Shown here: positions 13,279 through 22,359 of the stretch, in pieces | How the letters are laid out: each line of letters begins with the position of its first letter | How positions within the stretch are numbered: the stretch's first letter is position 1 | Origin: a virus | DNA length: 36,084 nt | Strand: one strand, 5' to 3' | Virus record (IMG/VR): IMGVR_UViG_3300025128_000010 | Coordinates: 1-36,084 of that record | Notes under the pieces: model-generated | Database searches by the model: none | The model's input: only the letters and a program-made list of their open reading frames with translations | Told to the model about the DNA's origin: nothing | Translations under genes and position numbers: made by a program

Positions 13279-13605
13279 TTAGTGTGAACCCCCGTTTATC
13301 TTTTCACGAAGGCTTTGGTATTTTTGATCTATCTTTTCCAAAACAGCATCGAATTTAGACAGTGTTTTTTCGTGAGCATCCCAAAGGCTAGAGATGTTTG
13401 AATTGCTATGTTTTTCAATGGCATTAACTTTAGCATCGAGTTTTACGTGCTGAGTGTAAGTGTCACGCTGCTCAAGGTTTTTCATCAACTGAGATAAATC
13501 TTTTTCAAGCTCAACAACACGGGCACTAAGTTTTACCAATGCAATTAGACCTGTTAGTGCCAAAACTAAAATTGGCAAAAGTGATTTTAAATCTGAAATG
13601 TCCAT
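13279..13605 (-). CDS. Membrane-anchored coiled-coil protein, inner-spanin-like
   Basis: This 108-aa protein has one N-terminal membrane segment (LLPILVLALTGLIALVKLSA, about residues 9-28) and then a long charged coiled coil (VVELEKDLSQLMKNLEQRDT, then FDAVLEKIDQKYQSLREKI). That layout is that of Rz-like inner spanins, which join the inner and outer membranes for the last step of lysis. No sequence family was recognised, so the role rests on topology and on the neighbouring holin. The start overlaps the holin stop by one base. Confidence 0.6.
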   Translation of the reverse strand: MDISDLKSLLPILVLALTGLIALVKLSARVVELEKDLSQLMKNLEQRDTYTQHVKLDAKVNAIEKHSNSNISSLWDAHEKTLSKFDAVLEKIDQKYQSLREKINGGSH

Positions 13606-14132
13606 TATTTTTTATTCAATGCTTGTGCCTTGTCCTGACCAGCAGAACTTCCAAAATAATAGGCTACGACAGTTGAGGCTGTTCCACCCAACCATCCAAC
13701 AGCTAGGTTTAAAAAGCCCTCGCTAACCATCATGTGTTCAGGCAAAAAAGTGACCGCACCGATATACCCAAAAAAACTGAACAAAGTTAAAATAGCTAAT
13801 ACAGCAGGGATTTTATCTTTGATAGCGATTTCACGCTGCCTTGCTGATGCTCGATCATCAGCTGCAATTCGTGCTGTCTCAATACGTTCTTCTGAAAGCT
13901 GCATCCTTAATTCTGTTTGCAGTTGAAAATCAGATTTCAATATTTGTTGTGCGTGTTTTAGTTGTTCAGTAGTTTCAATTTCTTCTAAACCTGTCACATC
14001 CTTTGCAACTTGAACAACTTTTTGAGCTATTTTTTCAGCTTGTTTTTTGTCAGTTCCAGTTATTGAACTTACTAAATCTGGAACAAACGAACTTGCTAAA
14101 TCAAGTGCCAGAGGAATTAATGAGGCAATCAT
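13605..14132 (-). CDS. Holin of the 3TM (GTA-type) family
   Basis: This 175-aa protein has a hydrophobic amphipathic N-terminus (IPLALDLASSFVPDLVSSI), a helical cytoplasmic middle with ARQREIAIKDKIPAVL, and two C-terminal membrane segments (about 110-132 and 140-165), ending VAYYFGSSAGQDKAQ. This matches the gene-transfer-agent/3TM holin family known in alphaproteobacteria. It would open the inner membrane to release the lysozyme encoded downstream. It overlaps the previous gene as ATGA. Confidence 0.75.
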   Translation of the reverse strand: MIASLIPLALDLASSFVPDLVSSITGTDKKQAEKIAQKVVQVAKDVTGLEEIETTEQLKHAQQILKSDFQLQTELRMQLSEERIETARIAADDRASARQREIAIKDKIPAVLAILTLFSFFGYIGAVTFLPEHMMVSEGFLNLAVGWLGGTASTVVAYYFGSSAGQDKAQALNKK

Positions 14133-14329
14133 CTGCTACACTTACATTTTCCATCGGATTGCAAAATGCTGGCAGCAGCTACCCCTAAACCAATCCAAGC
14201 TAAAATGGAAAAGCCAAAAATGATTGAAAGACTCAACAGGATAATAGCTGCACCTCCTAATGTGGAGGCTTCATTGATGCGTGACCAAATCCAATTTTGT
14301 ATTCGATGAATGGGGGTGTGATGAGACAT
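14129..14329 (-). CDS. Small membrane protein before the holin
   Basis: This 66-aa protein has a hydrophobic region at about residues 24-57 (GAAIILLSLSIIFGFSILAW then IGLGVAAASIL), enough for one or two membrane passes, and a short cysteine-containing basic end (CKCSR). It overlaps the holin gene by 4 nt. It could be an antiholin or second holin component. There is no sequence proof. Confidence 0.65.
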   Translation of the reverse strand: MSHHTPIHRIQNWIWSRINEASTLGGAAIILLSLSIIFGFSILAWIGLGVAAASILQSDGKCKCSR

Positions 14330-14344
14330 AATAACTCCTATGAT

Positions 14345-14674
14345 TTAAGATTTTTCTGGAAAATTATCTGCAGATCGAACTTGATCTCGCTTTGTCTTTA
14401 GATCATTTGCTTTGCCATCTGACCCCTCCATAATTTTGTCCCACAAAGCGTCTAGGCGTTCTTCATCACTGACACCTGCAGCACCATAGAGAACGCGCCT
14501 TGCTGATTTGTATGGGGCTTTAAATACCCAGGTTCCATCCACCCATTTCGCTTTGCCACTGGGGGGCTTTGGGCTTTCAATCGCACCGACAGGAACGTCT
14601 GGATGATCACCTGATTCAGTGATAAAACTTCCAATGTAGTTGCCTTTTAAATCACGATAATGCTTTGTAGCCAT
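14345..14674 (-). CDS. Hypothetical protein after the tail fibre
   Basis: This 109-aa protein follows the tail fibre gene by 10 nt with GGAAG before its ATG. The sequence (YRDLKGNYIGSFITESGDHP, then SGKAKWVDGTWVFKAPYKSA) has a short beta-rich start and a charged helical end. Proteins of this place and size are often fibre assembly chaperones or minor fibre parts. That is inferred from context. No family was recognised with certainty. Confidence 0.7.
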   Translation of the reverse strand: MATKHYRDLKGNYIGSFITESGDHPDVPVGAIESPKPPSGKAKWVDGTWVFKAPYKSARRVLYGAAGVSDEERLDALWDKIMEGSDGKANDLKTKRDQVRSADNFPEKS

Positions 14675-14684
14675 TTTTTTCTTC

Positions 14685-16037
14685 CTAACTCATTGTGCCG
14701 GTCGGAGCGTACGCAACCACAACAAAATCCCATTTGCTGGCGGTCAACGATATTTCATTTAAGGTGCTAGGATTGTGGGCGCGTATCGCGCCCCCTGCGA
14801 CAACCGAAATTGCTGAATTTGTGCATTTTACAGAATAGCCATAATCTGCACTTCCCCCGGCTCCATTCGCTTCAAGTTTTATGTATTCGCCTTGCGAATA
14901 GCCTCCATCACCACCGCTGTCTGTGCATTTCACAAAAACTTGAACAACCGATGGAACTGCACTCAAGGAGTGTGAAAAACTATGAACACTGTCGTAGGTG
15001 ATGTCAGTAGCACTTGATATAAATTCCCCTGTCAGTTTGCCGCCACCAGCATATGTTTTTAATTGGCTGGCATTGACATATTTGGTCGTGCCACCGTCAT
15101 CGACCAAAAATTTATCTGCATCAACAATCGTGATGCTTGTGCCATCGGTTCCAGAATCAATCTGGATTGCACCACCCGCAACCTTATCGGCTGTGCTGAT
15201 TGTCGATAATTTGCTGTCAGCAATCGAACCCGCCAACTTCGCATTAGTGATGCTGCCCGCCAACATCGCATTTGTTACGGTTGACCACGCAGGGTCTGTT
15301 CCATCGGTTGTCAAAACTGTGTTAGCACTTCCAATCGCAAGCCTTGTGGATGTCGAGGCGTTCCGAACAATAATGTCACCTCTGGTGGTCAAAGCATCAT
15401 CGACATCACCCGCTGCACCCGTTGCCCCCGTGTTTCCCGTCACAACCCCAAGGGCTAAAGCCCCTGTCGTATCGTTGTAACTTACTGTTGGGTCACCACC
15501 CGCTGCAACAGCCGAAACTGTCACAGTTGCAACTTTTCCTGTGGTTGCTTCGATGGAGTTACCATCACTACTAAAGCCTAAAAGCTTTGAAGCTCTTGTG
15601 GTCGGTGAATCAACAAATTCAGGCGTTGTAATTGTAGTGGTTTTGGAAACCTTAAAACTACGATCTAATTCTTCTTGAAGCTCTTGAGTGATACTTGTGA
15701 TTTTATCCAAGCTGGTTTCAAAACTGTCTGCACTAAATGGGTCGTTTTCAACAAGGTCAAAGGTTTGGGTTTTTGTTGTTGCCCTTCGCAGCACAATTTG
15801 CTGTGCGTCTGTTGGAATATTTCCAGAAGTGAAAGTAACAGTTCCACCTGAATCAGCCCCAGCACCAGAAACCGTGTAATGTGTATCAAGCGTTTTTAAT
15901 GCCTCTGCACCTGTGGCAATCGTTCTGATGTAAACTTTGATGTCAGCATTTGCAGCTATTTTGAATGTGTAGGCAAAAGCGTCAGTGCTGCCATTGCCCG
16001 TATATGTGTTGACAATAGAAGTCGTGCTAATAGTCAT
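14685..16037 (-). CDS. Tail fibre protein with T7 gp17-like N-terminus
   Basis: This 450-aa protein is the likely receptor-binding fibre. Residues 1-150 (TYTGNGSTDAFAYTFKI, then IVLRRATTKTQTFDLVENDP and a helical SLDKITSITQELQEELDRSF) match the virion-binding domain of T7 gp17-type fibres. The middle has repeats of the LTTRGDIIVRNAS...NTVLTTDG type and short repeats (MLAGSITNAKLAGSIADSKL) typical of trimeric beta-fibres. The C-terminal 120 residues (FISSATDITYDSVHSFSHSL onward) probably form the tip. It is shorter than T7 gp17 (553 aa). It lies after the internal virion genes, as in T7-like phages. Confidence 0.85.
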   Translation of the reverse strand: MTISTTSIVNTYTGNGSTDAFAYTFKIAANADIKVYIRTIATGAEALKTLDTHYTVSGAGADSGGTVTFTSGNIPTDAQQIVLRRATTKTQTFDLVENDPFSADSFETSLDKITSITQELQEELDRSFKVSKTTTITTPEFVDSPTTRASKLLGFSSDGNSIEATTGKVATVTVSAVAAGGDPTVSYNDTTGALALGVVTGNTGATGAAGDVDDALTTRGDIIVRNASTSTRLAIGSANTVLTTDGTDPAWSTVTNAMLAGSITNAKLAGSIADSKLSTISTADKVAGGAIQIDSGTDGTSITIVDADKFLVDDGGTTKYVNASQLKTYAGGGKLTGEFISSATDITYDSVHSFSHSLSAVPSVVQVFVKCTDSGGDGGYSQGEYIKLEANGAGGSADYGYSVKCTNSAISVVAGGAIRAHNPSTLNEISLTASKWDFVVVAYAPTGTMS

Positions 16038-16050
16038 CTAAATTTAATCC

Positions 16051-19000
16051 TTATTCATAATCAAGTTTTCCGCCAGTTGGCTCTTGTTTTAATGTTTTTC
16101 GTGTAAAATAAAAATCAGCTATTTTTCTGCCAACATCTGGATATTTTGCTACAACTTGACCTTGTGCATTTGTTACAAGTTTTGGCTCACCTGATTTTGT
16201 TGTGTCCCATCCAAAAACATTACGAATAGCGATTGCTTTTTTTTCAGCATAAATACCCGCCAAAATATTATGAGCAGTCAAGGTTTCGGGGGGGTCTTGC
16301 CTCCATGCCTTTTGATACTCTTTACTTGTTGTTGTTTTGCTGTTTGGGTCAACTGCAATGTTTAATTCATATTCGACACCAGACAGATTTATTTCTTCTA
16401 ACAAGCTGTCATATTGTTTTGCTGTAAGATTTACCCCTGCAATGTTTTTTGCTGGAAAAGCAAAAGGGGCTTTGCCATTTGCTTTTTCTAATTTTAAATA
16501 TTCTTGTTCCCACGCAACTGTCTCAACAATGGTTTTTTTGAAAGGAAAAATCATTTGCTCGATAGGTTTATTTGCATCGTGATACATTTTGTTGCCTACG
16601 ACAGACCGCAAATATGGTATGTCCTCACTTAGACCGGGTGTTTGTGAATAAAACCTATTCATCGAATTAATTAAAATACCAAACATAGGCGTAGTGGTTT
16701 CAGGTGCATCTTCTGTTGGCATTGAATAAGTTGTTAAACTGCGTTCAGGGTGAACGGCTCTTTCACCCCACCGCCTCCATGCAGAAAACGGTATTGTGTT
16801 TCCCGGTACGTCAGCAATACGACCTGCAAACCTATCAAATTTTTTGACAATATCCTCTGTTTTTGAGTCAGGGTCAGCAATACTTGTAAAGATGCCTGTC
16901 ACCGCAGTTAAACCCTGTGAGAAAGGAAGTTCACCGACATAGTTTGCTGGAAGCATCGCAATAGCTGCCAGCATATTTTCCCACTCTTGCCCCTCTGGTG
17001 AACCGTATCTATAGGCTTCACCTGCGGTAACACCCATAGCAATCAGTCCACCAAACGGCTCTAAACCCGCATAAGAACGCCAAACTTCGTTACCGTTTTC
17101 ATCAAGACCAAACATACAACTAAATCTTGGTCTTGTCGTTTTCAATCCAAGCTTTTCATGTTTCCGTTGTTTTGCCCCATGCACACCTGCACCTGTGCAT
17201 GTTCCATTCAAACCTAGTTCAAAAAATTGATACATCAGAGCAGAACCAAAAGCCAAACTTCCCATAGCCTTGTCGCGTCTTGCACCACCAGCTGCCACAT
17301 CTGCCCGCCAACTTGGAAGAATTGGAGCTAAAGGTGAACGCCTGTATGTTTCTCTGAAAGAATTTACGGTTACTCTCCAAAAAGTGTTGTATGCCATACC
17401 CCCAATAGTTAAGACCTTTGTTGAAATTTTAGTTCCATCAAGCAATCGCCAAGGTTGACCAATCATGCCAAGTGTTCGCCCGACAGGTGCAGTCAAGGTT
17501 GCACGTTGACCCATCAATTCAACACGTTTTATGATTTCTTCATAATTAGCCCCTGCCTCTGTTAGTTTGGGGTCAACTAACATTCGTGTTGCTTCGTCAA
17601 TAATTTGTTCGTTTGTCATATTTGGGTTTTGACGCAGCCGTTGCATATGCTCAAAGACCGCTACATTTAATTCGCCTCTGGCAATTAATGTCTTGGTAAA
17701 AGCATCAACCGTTGTCATCAATCGCGTGTTAAAACGAACACCTTGACCAAAGCGATGTATTGCTTCAGCAAAAAAATACCCTGTAATGTCTTGTTTGAAT
17801 TTTTCGCTAAATTGTTCCCGTGATAAAGCGGGGGGTCTGTTATAATCCAAACGCCCCATAGCATCCACAGGTGCTTCAGTTAGAAAAGCTTGTGAGGCTG
17901 CCCGTAAACCATCACGAAAAGCACTATTCCACCCTGCTGCTCTGACAAGGGGGGCATAGATTGTAGCGTTGTCTGTAAATTCACGTTTGCCAATTTGACC
18001 AATGACACCCGCCATAAAGTCATCCCACGGCTGCAAAACAAAATGTTGTAGATTTCCCAATAAAACTTTTGTCGTTGTTCCTGGCAAAGCTATCATACCG
18101 TGAACATAAATTTCCATTAACCCGTCTAGTGTTTTACCCGCTGCACTTTGTGCATTGACCAAAAATTTATTTGCGTTGCTTTGTCGAATGTCAGGATTGT
18201 CAACTAAGTTGTTAAACATTTTTATTTTTGCTCTAGTTGTCGCTGCACCTCCAATAGAGTCTAAAGCATTTTCAACGCTTGCAATGTCAGAGCCTACTGG
18301 AATCCGATTTGCTTGTAAGGTTCTGCCAGATTCTGCTCGTAAATTTCGCACTTGCAACACAAGTGAACGATGAATGTTAGCGGCTCTTTCCCATTCTAAA
18401 AGCTTTACATTATCTTTAGTAACCTCACCCGCCTCTGTAATTAAATCTTGTGTAATTCTTCTTATATTTTCGGCACTGGTTGCCAACAACAACCTCGAAG
18501 CCACAAGGTTGCGAGGCGACAAATTAAGTCTGCCTTGAATTGCATCTTCAACAATTCCAAGTTCGTCAGCGATTGCTTTTTTTGCGTCTGCAAGAATCTT
18601 GCTATTTTTAACCACTGTTTTTTCTGGCAATGATCTAGCTACAATTTCAATCGCTTCGTATGCGTCTGACCCTGCATCAAAGTTAAAATGTTCTAAGTTA
18701 ATTCCAGAATCACTAGTTAAAGCACTCCCTGCTCTTGTCTTATTAATTCCATCCAGCGGGTCTGCTACGTCATTTAATTCGTCTAAAAATTTTGTTGGGT
18801 TAAAATCATCATTGATCAATGGGACAACTTCGACAGGTTTTGTAATTACAGGGTCAACCGTGTCCTGTCTTACTTCAATGTCTTTTTTAAGTTCGTCTGT
18901 CGTTTTCAAAAGTGGTAGTGCTGTGTCTGGTAAAAATATTTTTGCGATTTCCTTGGCAAGACCAGCAGTTTGAACTGGCTGTTGTTCAGTCTGTTGAGGC

Positions 19001-19260
19001 AACACAGCTGACGGGTCTGCATCTGTCATTACATTAGCATTAGGTAAGCTTGCCATTTGCACAGGCTCTGCCTGTATATCTTCAACAGAAACAGGTGCTT
19101 TTTCTTCTGGCATTTGCTTTGTTTCTTCAACAGCAACAGGGGCTTCTTCTTGTGGCTCAAACCTAACTTTGGCTTTTTGCTGAAGCGGGTTTTTTGCATA
19201 GTCCGTCACCCCGCCCTGCTGAACATTAGCAGCGGCTTGGCGGTTCTCATTTATCGCCAT
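16051..19260 (-). CDS. Large internal virion protein (1069 aa)
   Basis: This protein is probably ejected with the DNA or held in the inner core. The N-terminal 190 residues are disordered and rich in P, Q, E and V (PQQTEQQPVQTAG). A helical region follows, then a part resembling phage large polyvalent protein domains (TKVLLGNLQHFVLQPWDDFM around residue 400). Hydrophobic stretches (GGLIAMGVTAGEAY) might contact membrane. It lies where T7 gene 16 would end, suggesting that the T7 gp16 role is shared between this gene and its upstream neighbour. No transglycosylase motif was seen. The functional call is from position and size. Confidence 0.75.
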   Translation of the reverse strand: MAINENRQAAANVQQGGVTDYAKNPLQQKAKVRFEPQEEAPVAVEETKQMPEEKAPVSVEDIQAEPVQMASLPNANVMTDADPSAVLPQQTEQQPVQTAGLAKEIAKIFLPDTALPLLKTTDELKKDIEVRQDTVDPVITKPVEVVPLINDDFNPTKFLDELNDVADPLDGINKTRAGSALTSDSGINLEHFNFDAGSDAYEAIEIVARSLPEKTVVKNSKILADAKKAIADELGIVEDAIQGRLNLSPRNLVASRLLLATSAENIRRITQDLITEAGEVTKDNVKLLEWERAANIHRSLVLQVRNLRAESGRTLQANRIPVGSDIASVENALDSIGGAATTRAKIKMFNNLVDNPDIRQSNANKFLVNAQSAAGKTLDGLMEIYVHGMIALPGTTTKVLLGNLQHFVLQPWDDFMAGVIGQIGKREFTDNATIYAPLVRAAGWNSAFRDGLRAASQAFLTEAPVDAMGRLDYNRPPALSREQFSEKFKQDITGYFFAEAIHRFGQGVRFNTRLMTTVDAFTKTLIARGELNVAVFEHMQRLRQNPNMTNEQIIDEATRMLVDPKLTEAGANYEEIIKRVELMGQRATLTAPVGRTLGMIGQPWRLLDGTKISTKVLTIGGMAYNTFWRVTVNSFRETYRRSPLAPILPSWRADVAAGGARRDKAMGSLAFGSALMYQFFELGLNGTCTGAGVHGAKQRKHEKLGLKTTRPRFSCMFGLDENGNEVWRSYAGLEPFGGLIAMGVTAGEAYRYGSPEGQEWENMLAAIAMLPANYVGELPFSQGLTAVTGIFTSIADPDSKTEDIVKKFDRFAGRIADVPGNTIPFSAWRRWGERAVHPERSLTTYSMPTEDAPETTTPMFGILINSMNRFYSQTPGLSEDIPYLRSVVGNKMYHDANKPIEQMIFPFKKTIVETVAWEQEYLKLEKANGKAPFAFPAKNIAGVNLTAKQYDSLLEEINLSGVEYELNIAVDPNSKTTTSKEYQKAWRQDPPETLTAHNILAGIYAEKKAIAIRNVFGWDTTKSGEPKLVTNAQGQVVAKYPDVGRKIADFYFTRKTLKQEPTGGKLDYE

Positions 19261-19360
19261 TAATTAAACCTTTTTGACAATTTTGAATTTTTAATTGATA
19301 ATTACAAATGTGGGTTAGGTGTTCTTGGCGTGAATATAGATGCCCTTCATGGTTCGCCAT
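19247..19360 (-). CDS. Possible 37-residue protein between two large virion genes
   Basis: In the 168-bp gap between the two largest virion genes, ATG 19360 opens a 37-codon frame (MANHEGHLYSRQEHLTHI then CNYQLKIQNCQKGLINGDK) that ends 14 nt inside the next gene. The ribosome-binding site is poor. The composition is protein-like and the overlap would allow coupled translation. The rest of the gap (19361-19428) holds a GC-rich partial inverted repeat and nothing else seen. Confidence 0.4.
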   Translation of the reverse strand: MANHEGHLYSRQEHLTHICNYQLKIQNCQKGLINGDK

Positions 19361-19428
19361 GTTGGATTCTCATATGAGGTAAACATACAGCTTACGCTTG
19401 AAACCCGAGCGAACCCTGCCCACACTTT

Positions 19429-22359
19429 TTACTTTTCTATTTCAGAACCAGCAGTTGCTGCTCCCGCGACACCAAAGAACGGAACACCTTTTTTCAACAA
19501 ACTGGTTCTCATCTTCTTTGTGATTGGAATTTTCCAAACCTTTTCTGTCCCTGCGGCAAAGTCACTCTCACCACCACCAACATTAATGTCTGTCACACCA
19601 ACTTTTGCATCAAATTTTTTCCCAAATTTTTGTGCATAGTTTTTCAACATCTTATCATAAAAGCCCTTCATGCCGCTGCCGCCAATTTCTAAATCTAAGC
19701 CATCGTAATTAACAACTTCTTCGTTTTGTCCACGTATTTTTTCAGCTAAATCCTTGCCTACAAAATCTTCCAATTCAGAGTCTGGAACATTTGATTTTAA
19801 TGCCTGAATGTTTACAGGAGATAATTTATAACCACGCGGGACATACTTTAAAGTTACAGTTCCGTCATCGTGTTTTAGTGCTTGGATTGCTCTTGCAAAC
19901 CGACTTAAATTATAACGCTCGTTTTGAATTTTACCCGGTGTCCACGCAACAGCGTCATATCCTTCTTCTGCTGCCATTCTCAAAACCCTGCGGAATGACA
20001 TTTCGTGCCAAGTCTTTTTAAGCGGTGCGTCAGGAACTTTGCCACTTTCAGAAATTTGCCTCGACTCATATTTTTGACGTTCCAGCCCAGTCAGCCAATT
20101 TGCAAAATACTTACGTGCGTTTTGTTCATTTGAAACAGTGTCTTTACCAACAGAACGCGAAATCCCATTGCGATCAGTCGTGACATATTGCGTAGCCGTT
20201 TGCCTTATCTCAAAATCGTTGGGCGTATATGCTGCAAACGGTTCTATTTGTTCAGTTTTATACCCACGCTTGCGACCCTTCTGATGCCAGTCGCTTTGAA
20301 TTTCCTCGATTAATAAAAGGCTTTCGCCATCTGAGCCGCTTCTGTCGGTTAATCTGATATGCGAAACCACATTTGGTTCTGAAAAATGACCGCTTCTAAA
20401 TTCATTAGGCACATCTGGCACCATTCCAGCGTCATCTACGTCAACCGCAGCGCCCTGGTTATTAGTCGCGTAGCCACGTTCCAACTCTGTTTGCGTTGCT
20501 TTGCGTTTGCCGCTGGTTGGCAACCGCAACAACACTTCTCTATAATTCTCTCCAGCAGGTAGAGTATATTCGGAAAACAACGTATCGCCTTCGTCTAATG
20601 CCATACTTGCATAACCATAATCTTGAGCATCAACTTGTGCCTGAATTTTTGCTTCCTCAAGATTATAGATGTCACCACTACCCCTAACTTGGCTGCCTTG
20701 TCTATGAATTGAATAACCTATGTCATCGTTGCCGTAAATTTCATACTTACCATCAGCACTTTTCAAAGAGATGTATGGATTGTCCATATATTCTTTTTTG
20801 GCAATTTCATCTGTTGCTTCAAAGACTTTGTAACGGATGTTATCATCTAATTCACCAATAATTTCCCCACCTTTTAAATACTCTTTTAAATTAAAGTCAT
20901 CTCCAAGCATGTCGTCTACCGCATCCACATAATAATCCTCACCACTTTCTAATTCATATGTAATATCTTCTGCCCTATGCCTGTAAGCCTCATAATCGTC
21001 ATCTATTTGAATTTCATCCCACTCATATTCGCCCATGTCACCTGTTGTTCCATATGACTCTCTAGTTGTTTCATCAATTTCAACTTTGTTCATGTCTATA
21101 TAGTCTTGAATTTCTTGTTTGGTCACATTTTTACGACCCTTCAAAAACTCATCTAGTCCTGTCCATTGTAATTCCTCGGCTTTGACATTTGGACTCTTTT
21201 CAATCATTGACCGCATTTGTTGTGCGTTGCCTTTATCCATTGGCAATTCATCAACTGCACGACTGACAGCAGAATAAAAACCTTGTTGGTCAATATCTGT
21301 AAATTCTTTTTCTGCCTCTGGAACAGGGGCTTCAGTTGCTACAGGTTTAACTTCTGGTGCAGGTAGCCTATTTTCAATTTGCCCTGTTAAATTTTTACCG
21401 CTTTCTAAATTTAATGTGCCTTCAATAGTCCCTGTTTTTTTTTGAGGAATTATTTTGTTGAAGGGAATATTTTTAACGACAGTTTTTAAACCAGGAACAA
21501 AAAATTCAAACAAAGTACCTGCAATCATTCCATCAACTGCCATTTTTGACCGTCTTTGAAACTCGCTGTGATGACCCTGAACTTTTACTGCATCCAAAAT
21601 AGCATTGCCAAAGGCTGACCTGTCTTTTTTTGACGAACCTTCCAAACCTTCAACCAGTGCAGCTGTCAGTGTCTGGTCATCTGGCTGTGCGTTAATAAAA
21701 TCAGCCATATAGCCCCACCCTAATCCTCTTAAAATAGGGTTATTTGGGGCAAACACTTTTAAAACTTTTGCAGGTGTAAATGCCTGAAAACCAAATTCTG
21801 CAAACCCTTGCACGATTGCTTGCAAAGCAGGGGTCTGCGGTGTTTCATCCATGAATTTTTGTATTGGTTGATTGATGTTTGCCTGATAAATTTCTTTTAC
21901 TGGCTCTGGAACAAACGCATTAGTTGACTCAACAATAAAGTTTCTAACGTCTTGCACGTTTTCTTTACCACCAACAAAGCCCATGAAATCCCACATATTT
22001 TCACCAGCCTGTTCTAAGCCAGTTGTTACACCTCTAACAATGTCACGCCCAATTCCACCTTGGCTTTCCATGAAAGCTTTTTCAGCTTCACGGTCAGGTT
22101 CTAAAGAAGGTTTGCCAATTTGGTCGGACAATCTGTATTCTTCGCCATTAATATTGAGGGTATCGTCACCAATATAAAAATTTAGCCCGCTGTCACCTTT
22201 AAAATATGCTCTGCCATCTTCTGTGAATCCCATTGATTCAATGTCTTTTAAAGAATTAAGATCATTGTTTTGTAAAGCAGAACGTGCTGTGCCTGTTAAA
22301 CTTTCATATAACCCAATTTCTTCATATGCGTTTAAAAGTTTGTCATTAGCATTACTCAT
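19429..22359 (-). CDS. Large polyvalent-type virion protein (about 976 aa)
   Basis: ATG 22359 overlaps the stop of the preceding gene (ATGAGTAA); a GTG at 22368 is less likely. The N-terminus is acidic. Near the middle is a very acidic part (residues about 440-560) rich in D, E and Y. The C-terminal 350 residues carry blocks recurrent in phage large polyvalent proteins: LLIEEIQSDWHQKGRKRGYK, TWHEMSFRRVLRMAAEEGYD and YNLSRF. It follows the gp15-like gene, so it is a candidate ejected core protein. The enzymatic function of the C-terminal block is unknown to me. Confidence 0.78.
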   Translation of the reverse strand: MSNANDKLLNAYEEIGLYESLTGTARSALQNNDLNSLKDIESMGFTEDGRAYFKGDSGLNFYIGDDTLNINGEEYRLSDQIGKPSLEPDREAEKAFMESQGGIGRDIVRGVTTGLEQAGENMWDFMGFVGGKENVQDVRNFIVESTNAFVPEPVKEIYQANINQPIQKFMDETPQTPALQAIVQGFAEFGFQAFTPAKVLKVFAPNNPILRGLGWGYMADFINAQPDDQTLTAALVEGLEGSSKKDRSAFGNAILDAVKVQGHHSEFQRRSKMAVDGMIAGTLFEFFVPGLKTVVKNIPFNKIIPQKKTGTIEGTLNLESGKNLTGQIENRLPAPEVKPVATEAPVPEAEKEFTDIDQQGFYSAVSRAVDELPMDKGNAQQMRSMIEKSPNVKAEELQWTGLDEFLKGRKNVTKQEIQDYIDMNKVEIDETTRESYGTTGDMGEYEWDEIQIDDDYEAYRHRAEDITYELESGEDYYVDAVDDMLGDDFNLKEYLKGGEIIGELDDNIRYKVFEATDEIAKKEYMDNPYISLKSADGKYEIYGNDDIGYSIHRQGSQVRGSGDIYNLEEAKIQAQVDAQDYGYASMALDEGDTLFSEYTLPAGENYREVLLRLPTSGKRKATQTELERGYATNNQGAAVDVDDAGMVPDVPNEFRSGHFSEPNVVSHIRLTDRSGSDGESLLLIEEIQSDWHQKGRKRGYKTEQIEPFAAYTPNDFEIRQTATQYVTTDRNGISRSVGKDTVSNEQNARKYFANWLTGLERQKYESRQISESGKVPDAPLKKTWHEMSFRRVLRMAAEEGYDAVAWTPGKIQNERYNLSRFARAIQALKHDDGTVTLKYVPRGYKLSPVNIQALKSNVPDSELEDFVGKDLAEKIRGQNEEVVNYDGLDLEIGGSGMKGFYDKMLKNYAQKFGKKFDAKVGVTDINVGGGESDFAAGTEKVWKIPITKKMRTSLLKKGVPFFGVAGAATAGSEIEK

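Noticed and set aside
14998-15480. Plus-strand protein of 160 aa within the tail fibre gene
   Set aside because: It is the antisense shadow of the repetitive fibre gene, with low-complexity composition and no ribosome-binding site.
19261-19428. Third group I intron in the gap between the large virion genes
   Set aside because: No AGACU..GACGGG or AGUCC core elements are present, and the two flanking genes are separate, complete proteins.
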